Of a DNA stretch of 64,000 nt, positions 21,826 through 30,272 are shown in pieces. Origin of the DNA: Trichocoleus sp. FACHB-46 (GTDB lineage Bacteria; Cyanobacteriota; Cyanobacteriia; FACHB-46). The notes beneath the pieces were generated by a model that was not told where the DNA came from, searched no databases, and saw only the letters and a list, made by a program, of their open reading frames with translations. The DNA is taken from the NCBI RefSeq assembly GCF_014695385.1, contig NZ_JACJOD010000031.1:124001-188000 (forward strand), in the 5' to 3' direction. The stretch's first letter is position 1. Every line of letters begins with the position of its first letter. A program made the translations under genes and the position numbers.

Positions 21826-22878
21826 GTGTGGGTTACTTCTTCGCTAACATCCGTCTTAACACCAACCGCTGTTGCCCTAGGAAATTTTGATGGCGTTCAT
21901 CGAGGGCATCGGCAGGTCATTCAGCCTGTCTTAAATTCCGTTGCATCCGTTCAGCCACTAACAACTTCCTTTTTTAAGGATGATTTGTTTACGATCGCTG
22001 AGCCGAACGAGAGTCTGCTGCTCAGTCCTAGCGCAGCGATCGCGGCAGAAACCAATTCTGAGCTGCCTTACCCTACAGTCGTCACCTTCAATCCCCACCC
22101 TCAAGAATTCTTTTCTGGGCAACCCAGAGCTTTGTTGACCCCCTTGAACGAAAAAGTTTTGCAACTCCAGGCAATGGGGGTTCGTCAGCTTGTACTACTA
22201 CCGTTCGATCGCGAGTTAGCAGATTTAAGCCCTCAAGCCTTTGTCGAAGAAATTCTGGTCCAACGCCTCCAGGCCCAACAAATTAGTGTGGGAGTTGACT
22301 TTCGCTTCGGACGGCAACGCGCTGGAACTGCCGCAGATTTACAAGCGATCGCCGCCACGTATGGCATTGCAGTTAGTACGGTGCCACTTTGCACTTGTGC
22401 AGACGAGCGAATCAGTAGTTCCAATATTCGTACAGCTTTGCAAGCCGGAGATCTGCAACGAGCCAATCGCCTCTTGGGGCGGCCCTACAGCTTGATGGGT
22501 CAGGTTGTATGGGGGCAGCAATTGGGCAGAACGATTGGATTTCCCACCGCTAACCTTCAACTACCACCTGAAAAATTTCTTCCCAGCCACGGAGTTTATG
22601 CCGTGCAAGTTCAAAGCTCCACCTTGAGCGGCCTACAGACCCCTTGCTCAGCAGTGATGAATATTGGTCACCGTCCTACAGTGAATGGCGTTAGTCGCAC
22701 TGTCGAAATTCATTTGTTAGATTGGGACGGGGATTTATATGAACAGACGTTGATCGTCAGCTTGAAGTACTTTTTACGTCCGGAGCAAAAGTTTGCTTCC
22801 TTAGAGGCGCTAAAGACTCAGATTCAAGCAGATTGCTTATCAGCGCGATCGCTCTTGGCTACTGCACCAAGTGTTTAG
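21826..22878 (+). CDS. ribF: Bifunctional riboflavin kinase / FAD synthetase
   Basis: The 350-residue enzyme makes FMN and then FAD from riboflavin. The N-terminal FAD synthetase domain shows ALGNFDGVHRGHRQV and VTFNPHPQEFF. The C-terminal flavokinase domain shows GRTIGFPTANL, GVYAVQV and MNIGHRPTVNG. Between VIQPV and YPTVVTF there are about 45 extra residues (roughly 37-80) not usual in the family. The start is GTG at 21826 (MWVTSSLTSVLTPTAVALGN), which matches the common cyanobacterial start. The insertion does not break any catalytic motif, so the enzyme is probably active. Confidence 0.94.
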   Translation: MWVTSSLTSVLTPTAVALGNFDGVHRGHRQVIQPVLNSVASVQPLTTSFFKDDLFTIAEPNESLLLSPSAAIAAETNSELPYPTVVTFNPHPQEFFSGQPRALLTPLNEKVLQLQAMGVRQLVLLPFDRELADLSPQAFVEEILVQRLQAQQISVGVDFRFGRQRAGTAADLQAIAATYGIAVSTVPLCTCADERISSSNIRTALQAGDLQRANRLLGRPYSLMGQVVWGQQLGRTIGFPTANLQLPPEKFLPSHGVYAVQVQSSTLSGLQTPCSAVMNIGHRPTVNGVSRTVEIHLLDWDGDLYEQTLIVSLKYFLRPEQKFASLEALKTQIQADCLSARSLLATAPSV

Positions 22879-23074
22879 AACCTAGGCTTCTAAGACCTAG
22901 GCTTTTAAAACTCAGTTTTAAGGCGAGTGCCTAAGCCAATCTCTGAGCGCCAACGTCTATCGATCAGCCCTGAGTGAGCATTGAGGCAGTAAATCCAGTA
23001 AACTTCCCATCCTCACTTAGGGAAAATCCTGACATGATCAATCAAGGGTCATCCTTAGGGAGCAACAACCAGTC

Positions 23075-23983
23075 ATGCGAGAGCGTATCGAACGGCTAAC
23101 TCAAAATCTCAGTCAGACGATTGTTGGGAAAGCCGAAGCCATCCGATTAGTTTTAGTCGCGCTCATTTCTGGAGGTCATGCCTTGCTAGAGGATGTTCCG
23201 GGAGTGGGTAAAACCCTGCTGGCTAAGTCTTTAGCTCGCTCCATTGACGGCAAATTTCAGCGCTTGCAATGCACCCCGGATTTGTTGCCCAGCGATGTCA
23301 CAGGCACTAATATTTGGAATCCCCGCTCTGGTGAATTTGAGTTTCTGCCAGGACCTGTCTTTGCGAACGTGCTACTCACTGACGAAATTAACCGGGCCAC
23401 GCCACGTACTCAGTCAGCGCTACTAGAAGTCATGGAAGAACGGCAGGTGACAGTAGATGGGACTTCTCGGCCTGTTCCTAGCCCGTTTTTTGTCATTGCT
23501 ACCCAAAACCCAGTTGAGTACCAAGGTACATTTCCACTCCCCGAAGCCCAGATGGACCGCTTTGCCCTCTCCCTGACCCTGGGTTATCCGAGTGAACAAG
23601 AAGAATTGCAGATGCTACAACGCTTGCAATCTGGAGTTAGCGTCAACGAATTGCAACCTTGTTTATCGCTAGAAGATATTCAGGAGTTACGACGGTTATG
23701 TTCTGCGGTCAAAGTAGAGCCTTCTTTGCAGCAATACATTTTGAACTTGGTACGAGCGACCCGCGAAGATGAGGAAATTACTTTGGGGGTAAGTCCACGG
23801 GGAACTGTCGCCCTGCAACGGGCCGCACAAGCTCTAGCCTTTCTAGATGACCGTGATTATGTGATTCCTGACGATGTTAAGTTTTTGGCCCCCTACGTCC
23901 TGTCACATCGCATCATTCCTGCTAGGGGTCAACGAGGACGGGCGATCGTCGATCGCTTACTCTACTCTATTTCCATTCCTTAG
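23075..23983 (+). CDS. MoxR-family AAA ATPase
   Basis: The 302-residue ATPase shows Walker A GVGKT (in LLEDVPGVGKTLLAKSLARS), Walker B LLTDEINRA, sensor 1 VIATQNPVEYQGTFPLPEAQ and an arginine-finger region. MoxR proteins act as chaperones that fit metal cofactors or assemble complexes, usually with a DUF58/von Willebrand-A partner encoded next door. No such partner is adjacent here. Its last four bases overlap the convergent end of the histidine-kinase gene (23980-26256). The start ATG follows TTAGGGAGCAACAACCAGTC, where GGAG is a weak ribosome site. Confidence 0.93.
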   Translation: MRERIERLTQNLSQTIVGKAEAIRLVLVALISGGHALLEDVPGVGKTLLAKSLARSIDGKFQRLQCTPDLLPSDVTGTNIWNPRSGEFEFLPGPVFANVLLTDEINRATPRTQSALLEVMEERQVTVDGTSRPVPSPFFVIATQNPVEYQGTFPLPEAQMDRFALSLTLGYPSEQEELQMLQRLQSGVSVNELQPCLSLEDIQELRRLCSAVKVEPSLQQYILNLVRATREDEEITLGVSPRGTVALQRAAQALAFLDDRDYVIPDDVKFLAPYVLSHRIIPARGQRGRAIVDRLLYSISIP

Positions 23984-26256
23984 GCTAAATCTGGGGCCTG
24001 ATCAAACTCTGGGATATCCAAAGGAATTTTGCAGGCAGGCGCTGAGCTATGTAGCGGCAACGTGACAGTAAACTTGGTTCCTGCATCTAAGTGACTGGTG
24101 ACCTCAACTTGACCGTGATGAGCATCTACACATTTCTTCACGATCGCCAGCCCTAGTCCTGTTCCTGGAATTGTTCCTACATTAGTGGCTCGATAAAACG
24201 AGTCAAATAGTCGCTGTTGGTCTTCTTCCGGAATCCCAATCCCTTGATCTTGGATCTGAAAAACTACAAGGTCATTCTCGTAAATCAAGTTCAAGTGAAT
24301 CGTGCTGTTCGTAGGAGAGTATTTAGCAGCATTAGAAATTAAATTCCCCAAGATATGCCGCAGCAAATTTTCATCCATACAAGCCTCGGTTGCATGACCT
24401 TGGCCTGTACTAGTGAACACGAGCTGGTACTGTTGACCGATACTGAGGCGCAGTTCATCTACCAATTCTTGACAGAATTCTTCTAATAACAATGGCATCG
24501 GCTGGCACTTCAGTTGGCCCGCTTCGGCTCGACCAATGATTAAAACCTCGTCCAGCAACTCAGTCATCCGTTTTGTAGCCGCATGAATTCGCTTGAAATA
24601 TTTCGTTTTCTGCTCTTCACTCGCTTTTTGGGTATAGCGTTCTAGTAATTCGCTCGATAGGACGATCGCGCTAAGTGGATTGCGGAATTCATGCGAAACC
24701 ATAGAGACAAAACTAGACTTGAGCTGGCTCAGCTCTTTTTCCTTGGCTAGAGCGTTATAAATATCAACTTCTGCCCGCTTACGTTCGGTAATATCACGAG
24801 AAGAAATTTGGATTTCTTGAATGGTTTGAGTTTCTGAAGATCGAATGGTTTTGGCGGTAGATTCTAGCCAGAGGTAATGTCCTTGCTGATGCCGAAAGCG
24901 ATAAGACACTGAGTAAGTTTCTGGCAGCTCTAGAATATTGGTATGGACGACGCGTACGGCATCAACATCATCCGGATGATGATAATCGTAGGCAGATTTG
25001 CCTAATAATTCTTCAGGTTCATACCCTAGCAGCATACGGCAGGCAGGCGAAACATAAAGAAACGTACCGTCAGGGGTGTGCTGCGAAATCATATCGGTTG
25101 AGTTTTCGGCTAGCAACCGAAATCGCTGTTCACTCTCCCGCAAAGCTTGTTCAAATTGTTTGCGCTGGGTAATGTCGCGCATGAAGGCACAGTTATACTC
25201 CCGGCCCCGAAATTCTAGGTAGTTCCGAGTCACTTCAACTGGAAATAGATGCCCGTCTTTACGGCGGTTCCACGCCTCTAGTGTGTAGGAGCCTTGTTGC
25301 TTGAGCTGGGACCAATCTTCTTGCCAACTCTCAGGCGAGGCATCAGGGACAATATCAAACATTGTCATTACTAACAGTTCGCTCTGGGAGTAGCCCAGCA
25401 TTTGGCACGCTGCTTCATTGACGTACACGAAACCAGCATCCGGTCCAGTCCAAATTACGGCTTCCGCCGCATGGTTCACGGTAAATTGCGTAAATTGTAG
25501 GGCTTCCTCCACGCGCTTGCGTTCGGTGACATCCCGGACGATGCAAATGAAACCATCCTTGTCGATCGCGGTTAGTGACAACTCTTGATAGAACTTCTCA
25601 CCATCTTGCTTTTTAGCAATTACCTCGCCTCGCCAAGACCCTTTAGCTTGTAAATCTAAAGCGGCGCGGCGAGCCATCCCTTTCAAGTCATCGTCATCGT
25701 AGACAAGTCTCCAAGTCTGGCCGAGTAATTCCGCTGGGCTGTCGTAGCCATAGATCTCGGCATAGGCTTGATTGAGGTAGATGAATTGCTCATCTTGATT
25801 GAGAATTGCCACCCCATCACTCGCGGCTTCAATGGCTGCTGACTGCCGCTGCATAATCTTTAGAGTTTGACTGCGCTCAATGGCGTAGCGAATTGCTCGT
25901 ACCAACAAATTAACTTCGATTTGCCCCTTAACCAGATAGTCTTGAGCGCCTTGCCGCAGAGTCTCAATCGCGATCGCTTCATCATCAAGTCCTGTCAAAA
26001 CCACAATTGGGGTATTGGGAGCAGTGGCATGAACTTGTTGTAGAGTAGCCAAGCCTTGCTCGTCGGGCAGGAAAAGATCTAGGAGTACAACGTCACATTC
26101 GTCTTCGCGTAAATAGGTGAGCGTATCGCTCAGTTGCGTTACATGTACCACTTCCCAAGCAGCAACACTGGTTTCAATTTGCAAAATCTTTTGTAAGAAG
26201 GTCGCGTCAGTCAGACTGTCTTCTACGAGCAGAATTTTGATGGCTTGAGCATACAT
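23980..26256 (-). CDS. Response-regulator/PAS/histidine kinase
   Basis: The 758-residue protein has an N-terminal receiver domain (1-125, phosphoacceptor Asp in DVVLLDLFLPDEQG) followed by three PAS/PAC units (about 135-500). A HisKA domain with the phosphorylated His in SMVSHEFRNPLSAIVLS and a HATPase_c domain (NLISNAAKYSP, QDQGIGIPEEDQQRLFDSFYR, GTGLGLAIVKK) complete it. There are no transmembrane helices, so it senses cytosolic signals. A receiver placed before the kinase suggests it is itself a relay target. No partner response-regulator gene is adjacent. Its stop overlaps the MoxR gene's stop by four bases. Confidence 0.93.
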   Translation of the reverse strand: MYAQAIKILLVEDSLTDATFLQKILQIETSVAAWEVVHVTQLSDTLTYLREDECDVVLLDLFLPDEQGLATLQQVHATAPNTPIVVLTGLDDEAIAIETLRQGAQDYLVKGQIEVNLLVRAIRYAIERSQTLKIMQRQSAAIEAASDGVAILNQDEQFIYLNQAYAEIYGYDSPAELLGQTWRLVYDDDDLKGMARRAALDLQAKGSWRGEVIAKKQDGEKFYQELSLTAIDKDGFICIVRDVTERKRVEEALQFTQFTVNHAAEAVIWTGPDAGFVYVNEAACQMLGYSQSELLVMTMFDIVPDASPESWQEDWSQLKQQGSYTLEAWNRRKDGHLFPVEVTRNYLEFRGREYNCAFMRDITQRKQFEQALRESEQRFRLLAENSTDMISQHTPDGTFLYVSPACRMLLGYEPEELLGKSAYDYHHPDDVDAVRVVHTNILELPETYSVSYRFRHQQGHYLWLESTAKTIRSSETQTIQEIQISSRDITERKRAEVDIYNALAKEKELSQLKSSFVSMVSHEFRNPLSAIVLSSELLERYTQKASEEQKTKYFKRIHAATKRMTELLDEVLIIGRAEAGQLKCQPMPLLLEEFCQELVDELRLSIGQQYQLVFTSTGQGHATEACMDENLLRHILGNLISNAAKYSPTNSTIHLNLIYENDLVVFQIQDQGIGIPEEDQQRLFDSFYRATNVGTIPGTGLGLAIVKKCVDAHHGQVEVTSHLDAGTKFTVTLPLHSSAPACKIPLDIPEFDQAPDLA

Positions 26257-26337
26257 AGCGCTGGTGACTTAATCTCAGGAGCAACGTTAGGAAAGCTATA
26301 GCTAAGGTTCCCGTTCTAGAAGCGGATCTGCGACTGA

Positions 26338-26538
26338 TCAAGCATAGTTTTTCCACACAGGGTTGAGAATGCTCTTAATTTTGCGCCTAATGTCACCATC
26401 AGTACTGTATTTAGCAGCACTCAGAACCGTTTTAGGGTTGAAAACCATAGGTTTTACTCGCCAAAGTTCATAAAAACAGCGATCGCAGGCTGAAATACGG
26501 CTGACATTGCCCCAGGTTTTATAGTATATTCTTGGCAT
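26338..26538 (-). CDS. Small protein of unknown function next to a LexA-like box
   Basis: The 66-residue basic protein MPRIYYKTWGNVSRISACDR... has a CDRC pair at about residues 18-21 and Tyr/Trp-rich surroundings. I do not recognise it. Its ATG is only five bases from the LexA-like palindrome. A TACTAT sequence inside the palindrome ends a few bases before the ATG, so a leaderless transcript is conceivable. An alternative minus promoter (TTGTAC, 16 bases, TATACT) would start inside this frame and favour a later Met (residue 31). It may not be a real gene. Confidence 0.35.
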   Translation of the reverse strand: MPRIYYKTWGNVSRISACDRCFYELWRVKPMVFNPKTVLSAAKYSTDGDIRRKIKSILNPVWKNYA

Positions 26539-26563
26539 TTAATAGTACAAAAGTACTATTAAA
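26532..26563. promoter_or_regulatory. LexA-type operator over a plus-strand promoter
   Basis: An 11-bp perfect inverted repeat TTTAATAGTAC-AAAA-GTACTATTAAA (26538-26563) contains AGTACAAAAGTACT (26544-26557). This matches every position of the published cyanobacterial LexA box RGTACNNNDGTWCB. A sigma-70-like promoter overlaps it on the plus strand: TTGGCA at 26532-26537, 16 bases, TACTAT at 26554-26559. That places transcription just ahead of the gene starting at 26579. LexA control is inferred from the match, not shown. Confidence 0.65.
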
Positions 26564-26578
26564 GCGTTTATCCTAATA

Positions 26579-27562
26579 ATGTGCAGTCAGCTACCCCCTA
26601 GTGCCATGAAAGAGCCTGCTCCCATTCGAAAAACTAGAACCTGGACCGGACGCAGCCAACTGAAGCAATCTCCATCGCTCCCAGCGAGTCGGATGATTCA
26701 GCTAGCTCATGCAGTGAGCCGAGCTACTGCGATCGAAAAATCCCAAAGTCAGATGGTTGAATCTGTGCCGCCTCTGGCCGAAATGTCTCCCTCAACTGTA
26801 ACCTCATCCAATCCGCTGCATAGTTCGCGCGTTAAGTCCAAAGTTTCGGGTGCAGATCCAGCCTTATCAGCGGATGTAGCTAGGCAAATTGAGGCGCAAG
26901 CAGTTCTAGTTGAGCAGTTATCTGCTGAGCTAAGAGCGGCGATGGCCCAGCTTAAAACCATGACTCAGAAAACCTACCTAGAGCCTCCTGAAACCACGGA
27001 CCAGAAGCCGAGCCACGCAGTCACTCTGAGTGAAACGCAGCCTGAACAGGCGATCGCAGCGGTTTCTCAGGATATTGCTTTAGTCAATTCGCCAGAAGCC
27101 AGCCTAACCCAATCTCAGCAAAATGCTGCTTCAACCGCTCAGCTATTGCGACGGCTGAGGCATCGGCGGAAACCGAGCGATCGCCTCCGTCCTCGTTGTG
27201 TAGAACCAGCTACCACAGCGAGTAGATCTCAGATGCGCCACAAACAGTTAAAGGCGATTCAGCGCTATCGTTGGCTGCGCCAAGTGCGTCGTTGGCTCAG
27301 TGCTGCCGTTAAGTTACCCACCGGTATGCCTGCTCTACTCAGTGACGCGGCGGTGTGGGTAGCGATCGCCGCAGCCGTGAGAGTGGGACTGCAAATGCTC
27401 ATCCGTACATACCCCGTTCTTTGGTTTCCCGTAGTGCTGCTAGTGGCAGGGGCAGCCATGCTAACCACTCATCAAGCTGTTTTCAAGTCAGCGGTTAGCT
27501 CTGTTTGGGGCTATCGGTTGTTGTTGGTTGTCATTGGTTTGCTGCTAGGAGGCCGACTTTAA
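26579..27562 (+). CDS. Uncharacterised membrane-anchored protein, first of a four-gene operon
   Basis: The 327-residue protein has a long, basic, Ser/Gln/Pro-rich low-complexity region (1-215) with a short coiled coil (about 100-130). It ends in two or three hydrophobic segments (about 250-325, including ALLSDAAVWVAIAAAVRVGLQ and VLWFPVVLLVAGAAML). It is therefore likely a C-terminally anchored inner-membrane protein with a cytosolic tail. I do not recognise a family. A second in-frame ATG lies at 26606. It starts 22 bases after the LexA-like box and is followed by three envelope-type genes on the same strand. Confidence 0.75.
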   Translation: MCSQLPPSAMKEPAPIRKTRTWTGRSQLKQSPSLPASRMIQLAHAVSRATAIEKSQSQMVESVPPLAEMSPSTVTSSNPLHSSRVKSKVSGADPALSADVARQIEAQAVLVEQLSAELRAAMAQLKTMTQKTYLEPPETTDQKPSHAVTLSETQPEQAIAAVSQDIALVNSPEASLTQSQQNAASTAQLLRRLRHRRKPSDRLRPRCVEPATTASRSQMRHKQLKAIQRYRWLRQVRRWLSAAVKLPTGMPALLSDAAVWVAIAAAVRVGLQMLIRTYPVLWFPVVLLVAGAAMLTTHQAVFKSAVSSVWGYRLLLVVIGLLLGGRL

Positions 27563-27643
27563 TGCCTGAAATAACAGGGCAGGTGGCGTGGTGAGAAGCA
27601 ATCGACGTTCTAGAGTCAACCCGTTACCAGTGCCGGAGAAGAG

Positions 27644-28039
27644 ATGAAACGCAGTCCTTTTCAGAGGCCAGATTTGAAATCCCTGTTCAAGCCCTTGCTC
27701 TTCGGTGGATTTGTGGTTGCAGTTCTTAGTTTGTTACTAGATTTGCACGGAGCCGTTAAAGCCAAAAATCATGGTGAAGTTTGTCAAGAAATTGTGCAAT
27801 CCAGGGCGGCCCTCTCTAGAGAGCAATTAGCCAAACTCCTCACCGTTCCAGAGCGTGACTCGAAAAGCAAAGTGCAAGGTATTCTTAAAGCTCCCTACTG
27901 CAAGCTGCCCAAGCTAGAAGTGCGTGCGGGTGTGAATGCCGAGCGGGAAGCTTATCCCTTAGAGTTTGACCCGCAAACTTGGTTAGTGATTTTGTACGAG
28001 GGCAATGAGTATGCGGGGTATCGGTTTAGTTTTCGTTAG
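27644..28039 (+). CDS. Uncharacterised single-span membrane protein
   Basis: The 131-residue protein has one hydrophobic segment (LLFGGFVVAVLSLLLDL, about 18-36) followed by a soluble domain of about 95 residues with two Cys (CQEIV, YCKLP). It was probably exported and anchored by its N-terminus. I do not know the family. The ATG follows GGAGAAGAG. Its last 35 bases overlap the next gene in another frame, so the two are likely coupled in translation. Confidence 0.75.
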   Translation: MKRSPFQRPDLKSLFKPLLFGGFVVAVLSLLLDLHGAVKAKNHGEVCQEIVQSRAALSREQLAKLLTVPERDSKSKVQGILKAPYCKLPKLEVRAGVNAEREAYPLEFDPQTWLVILYEGNEYAGYRFSFR

Positions 28040-28481
28040 GTTTGCTGTGGCGATCGCCATTTTGGTTCTCTTGCGCCTCGGATGCTCACGGCAGCAAACG
28101 ACAGAGTTAACCCCTAAAAAAATCCAGTTGGCCCAAACCTGGGAACTCCAACCAGGCAGCGCGATCGCAGGCTACTCGGTCACAGGAGGGCTGGGCGATA
28201 TTTCGATCGCGCTGAGCGGCAAAACCGTGTTCGCTCCCTTTACCGGATTGACTCAACCTTACCAAGGCAGCTGTGTGTTGTTTTCCAGCGATGAAGTACC
28301 TGCCTATCTATTTCGCCTATGTGGACTAAAGCAGCCTCGACTCGGAGAGGTACGGCAAGGCCAACCTCTAGGCAACGGAGATTATTTACAATTTGCCGCT
28401 CTACGCAAACAACCCAATGGGACTTGGGCCTTCGTAGAACCTTCTCGCAACATTCTAGAACGAACGCTTAAACAACCATGA
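28005..28481 (+). CDS. Uncharacterised exported protein
   Basis: The 158-residue protein has an N-terminal hydrophobic stretch (FVRFAVAIAILVLLRLGCS, about 11-29). The Cys resembles a lipobox, but Arg at -3 does not fit one. The rest looks like a small beta-rich domain (GSAIAGYSVTGGLGDISIAL, VFAPFTGL). No family recognised. It overlaps the preceding gene by 35 bases and the next by four (ATGA), which argues for one operon and stoichiometric production. Confidence 0.75.
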   Translation: MSMRGIGLVFVRFAVAIAILVLLRLGCSRQQTTELTPKKIQLAQTWELQPGSAIAGYSVTGGLGDISIALSGKTVFAPFTGLTQPYQGSCVLFSSDEVPAYLFRLCGLKQPRLGEVRQGQPLGNGDYLQFAALRKQPNGTWAFVEPSRNILERTLKQP

Positions 28482-29458
28482 AACAACACCCTTTGGTTGC
28501 GGCCAGCTTGCTTGTGGTTACGCTGGGGACAGCTCAGGCTGCACAAGCAGATGATACCAACCTAGACTTTAGCCTTTCCGCCAATCAGTTATCCTCCCCC
28601 GCAGTCCTGCACCACGCCGAGCAACCTGCAATCGCGATCGCCCCTCCACCAGAAGTTGCAGACTCCAGCGAGTTAAGTTTTGCTTTGGCACCCACCACAA
28701 CCACGACTCAGGCACAGACTAGCCAACCAGCACCTAAAGCAGAACCTCCCGCAGCTGCTTCGAGCATTGTCACTGCGGCGCAATCAGCTCCTGTAGATGC
28801 AGCTAGCTTGTTTACCGGGGGAGCCAATTCCTTAGTCGCCAAAGCAGTGGGTAGTGCCGAAGGTACCCGAACTCCCGCAGGCGATCGCACCAGTGCTTAT
28901 TACGGACACGTCGATCCAGGTAATGGTGTTTGGAATCTCGGCTCTTTTTCTTACCAGCATGGTGCTCGTTCTCCCGAAGAAGCTGATGAAAAGCAGCTCA
29001 AGCGATTAGCCAAACAAACAAAGATGGTCCGACAGCAAGCGGCAGCTAAAGGTATGCAGTTAACGCTAGAAGAGGAACTAAACGCGATCGATTTAGCCAA
29101 TCAAGCTCCCTTAGCAGCTCTCGATCGCGGCGGGTATATTGACTGGCTAGAAGCTGCTCACAAAATGGGCCTACGCGGTTCGGAAGCCGTATTGTGGGCT
29201 AGGACGCGATCGTTCCTGAACCCAAATACAGGTCAGTGGAATGCTCCTGGCCTAGGCAACAACGTCTACAGCATTTCTAGCGATCAAGAACGACGGCAGC
29301 AAGCCATTGCCAAAGCGATCGCCCTGCATCAACAACAATTCCAGAGAGCCGAAACAGCCGCTACACCGCCCAAGCCAGCCAAAACCGTAGCCGCCGCACC
29401 ACCTCCGACTCCAGAAGAAGTCGCAACCCAAATTATTTTTCAAGACTTGAACCCGTAA
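28478..29458 (+). CDS. Secreted protein with a lysozyme-like C-terminal domain
   Basis: The 326-residue protein has a signal peptide ending near AQA-DD (residue 24), an Ala/Pro/Thr-rich linker (about 30-115) and a globular domain (about 115-270). That domain contains VGSAEGTRTPAGDRTSAYYG and HVDPGNGVWNLGSFSYQHG. Glu in GSAEGT followed by YYGHxDPGNG recalls muramidase-like domains of cyanobacterial phage and conjugation proteins, so peptidoglycan cutting is a tentative guess. A Pro/Ala-rich tail follows. It closes the operon that begins at 26579 and is followed by a strong hairpin. Confidence 0.75.
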   Translation: MKQHPLVAASLLVVTLGTAQAAQADDTNLDFSLSANQLSSPAVLHHAEQPAIAIAPPPEVADSSELSFALAPTTTTTQAQTSQPAPKAEPPAAASSIVTAAQSAPVDAASLFTGGANSLVAKAVGSAEGTRTPAGDRTSAYYGHVDPGNGVWNLGSFSYQHGARSPEEADEKQLKRLAKQTKMVRQQAAAKGMQLTLEEELNAIDLANQAPLAALDRGGYIDWLEAAHKMGLRGSEAVLWARTRSFLNPNTGQWNAPGLGNNVYSISSDQERRQQAIAKAIALHQQQFQRAETAATPPKPAKTVAAAPPPTPEEVATQIIFQDLNP

Positions 29459-29493
29459 CGTTTGTAGCTCCTTCCGCAGCTTCCAAACAATGC

Positions 29494-29529
29494 AAAAAGT
29501 CGAGGGGATTGATCCTACCTCGACTTTTT
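29494..29529. terminator. Bidirectional-type terminator of the four-gene operon
   Basis: Perfect 12-base arms AAAAAGTCGAGG and CCTCGACTTTTT surround a 12-base loop, followed by T on the plus strand and flanked by A on the other. It lies 35 bases beyond the last stop codon. Confidence 0.88.
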
Positions 29530-29697
29530 TAATAGCTTTCTAGAGAGTTTGTACAGAGATCGAAAATCTGTAAGTCAGCGCGATCGCTCAGTCAGAAATA
29601 TACTCTGAGGTGGAATTGAGACAGGCAAGCCCTAGCGCAAGCGTGAACTTTTCACGGCATAAATTCAGCGATGGAGAAACTGAAGGACAATGCTCTT

Positions 29698-29991
29698 TTA
29701 CTCTTGCTCTAGCTCTTGCTGTAGAAGATTGGAGAGCTTCCCTCTGATGTGAGCCACTCTTTGGGTATCTTTGGGATATGCCACCAGTTTGACTTCTACT
29801 TCAGTGATATTTTTAATCCGGGTCGTTTTTTCCCAGAGGCGCTTTTCTCTTTCGGTTTCGTCCTCGTAACGGAACGTAACCGTCTTGTTCGTGACGTCAA
29901 GAATTTGGACGTTTTTGATCCAAGTATTCGTACCGCCGAGACAGAGCCAAACATTGGGCTGCCCAATAAGCTCTCGAAGCTTGTCTCTCAT
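29698..29991 (-). CDS. Small conserved-type cyanobacterial protein
   Basis: The 97-residue protein MRDKLRELIGQPNVWLCLGG... is charged, with many Lys, Arg and Glu, and has no signal or membrane segment. The strand-rich pattern (NVQILDVTNKTVTFRYEDE, TEVEVKLVAYP) suggests a small beta fold. I do not recognise a function. It is isolated, facing the operon terminator on one side and typA's terminator on the other, so it has its own promoter. Confidence 0.7.
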   Translation of the reverse strand: MRDKLRELIGQPNVWLCLGGTNTWIKNVQILDVTNKTVTFRYEDETEREKRLWEKTTRIKNITEVEVKLVAYPKDTQRVAHIRGKLSNLLQQELEQE

Positions 29992-30206
29992 AGATTGGCT
30001 TTTCCTTGGTAATGAACTGGGGTGCTATTCAGCGTCGTTCTAGGTGACTGACAGTTAAAACTATTTCTGACCGTGACTATAGAATTCACTAACTTAGTTC
30101 CTAAAGTTACCGAGAAAATACGTAATCTAGCAAATTAGCATCTACCTATTTATATAAATTCATGGAGGCAGCTTACCTGATCATATTTTCTCTGACTATT
30201 GCATAG

Positions 30207-30236
30207 AAAAAAGGCGTGCAGTCAGCTGCACGCCTT
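30207..30236 (-). terminator. Terminator of typA
   Basis: Perfect arms AAGGCGTGCAG and CTGCACGCCTT (30211-30236) with a four-base loop are followed by T on the minus strand. It lies 37 bases beyond the typA stop. Confidence 0.9.
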
Positions 30237-30272
30237 TCAAGGATTTTGGTTGGTTTAGCGATCGCCTGGAAA

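Noticed and set aside
26538..26563. NtcA site inside the palindrome
   Set aside because: NtcA needs GTA-N8-TAC; the spacing here is six bases. The LexA consensus fits at every position.
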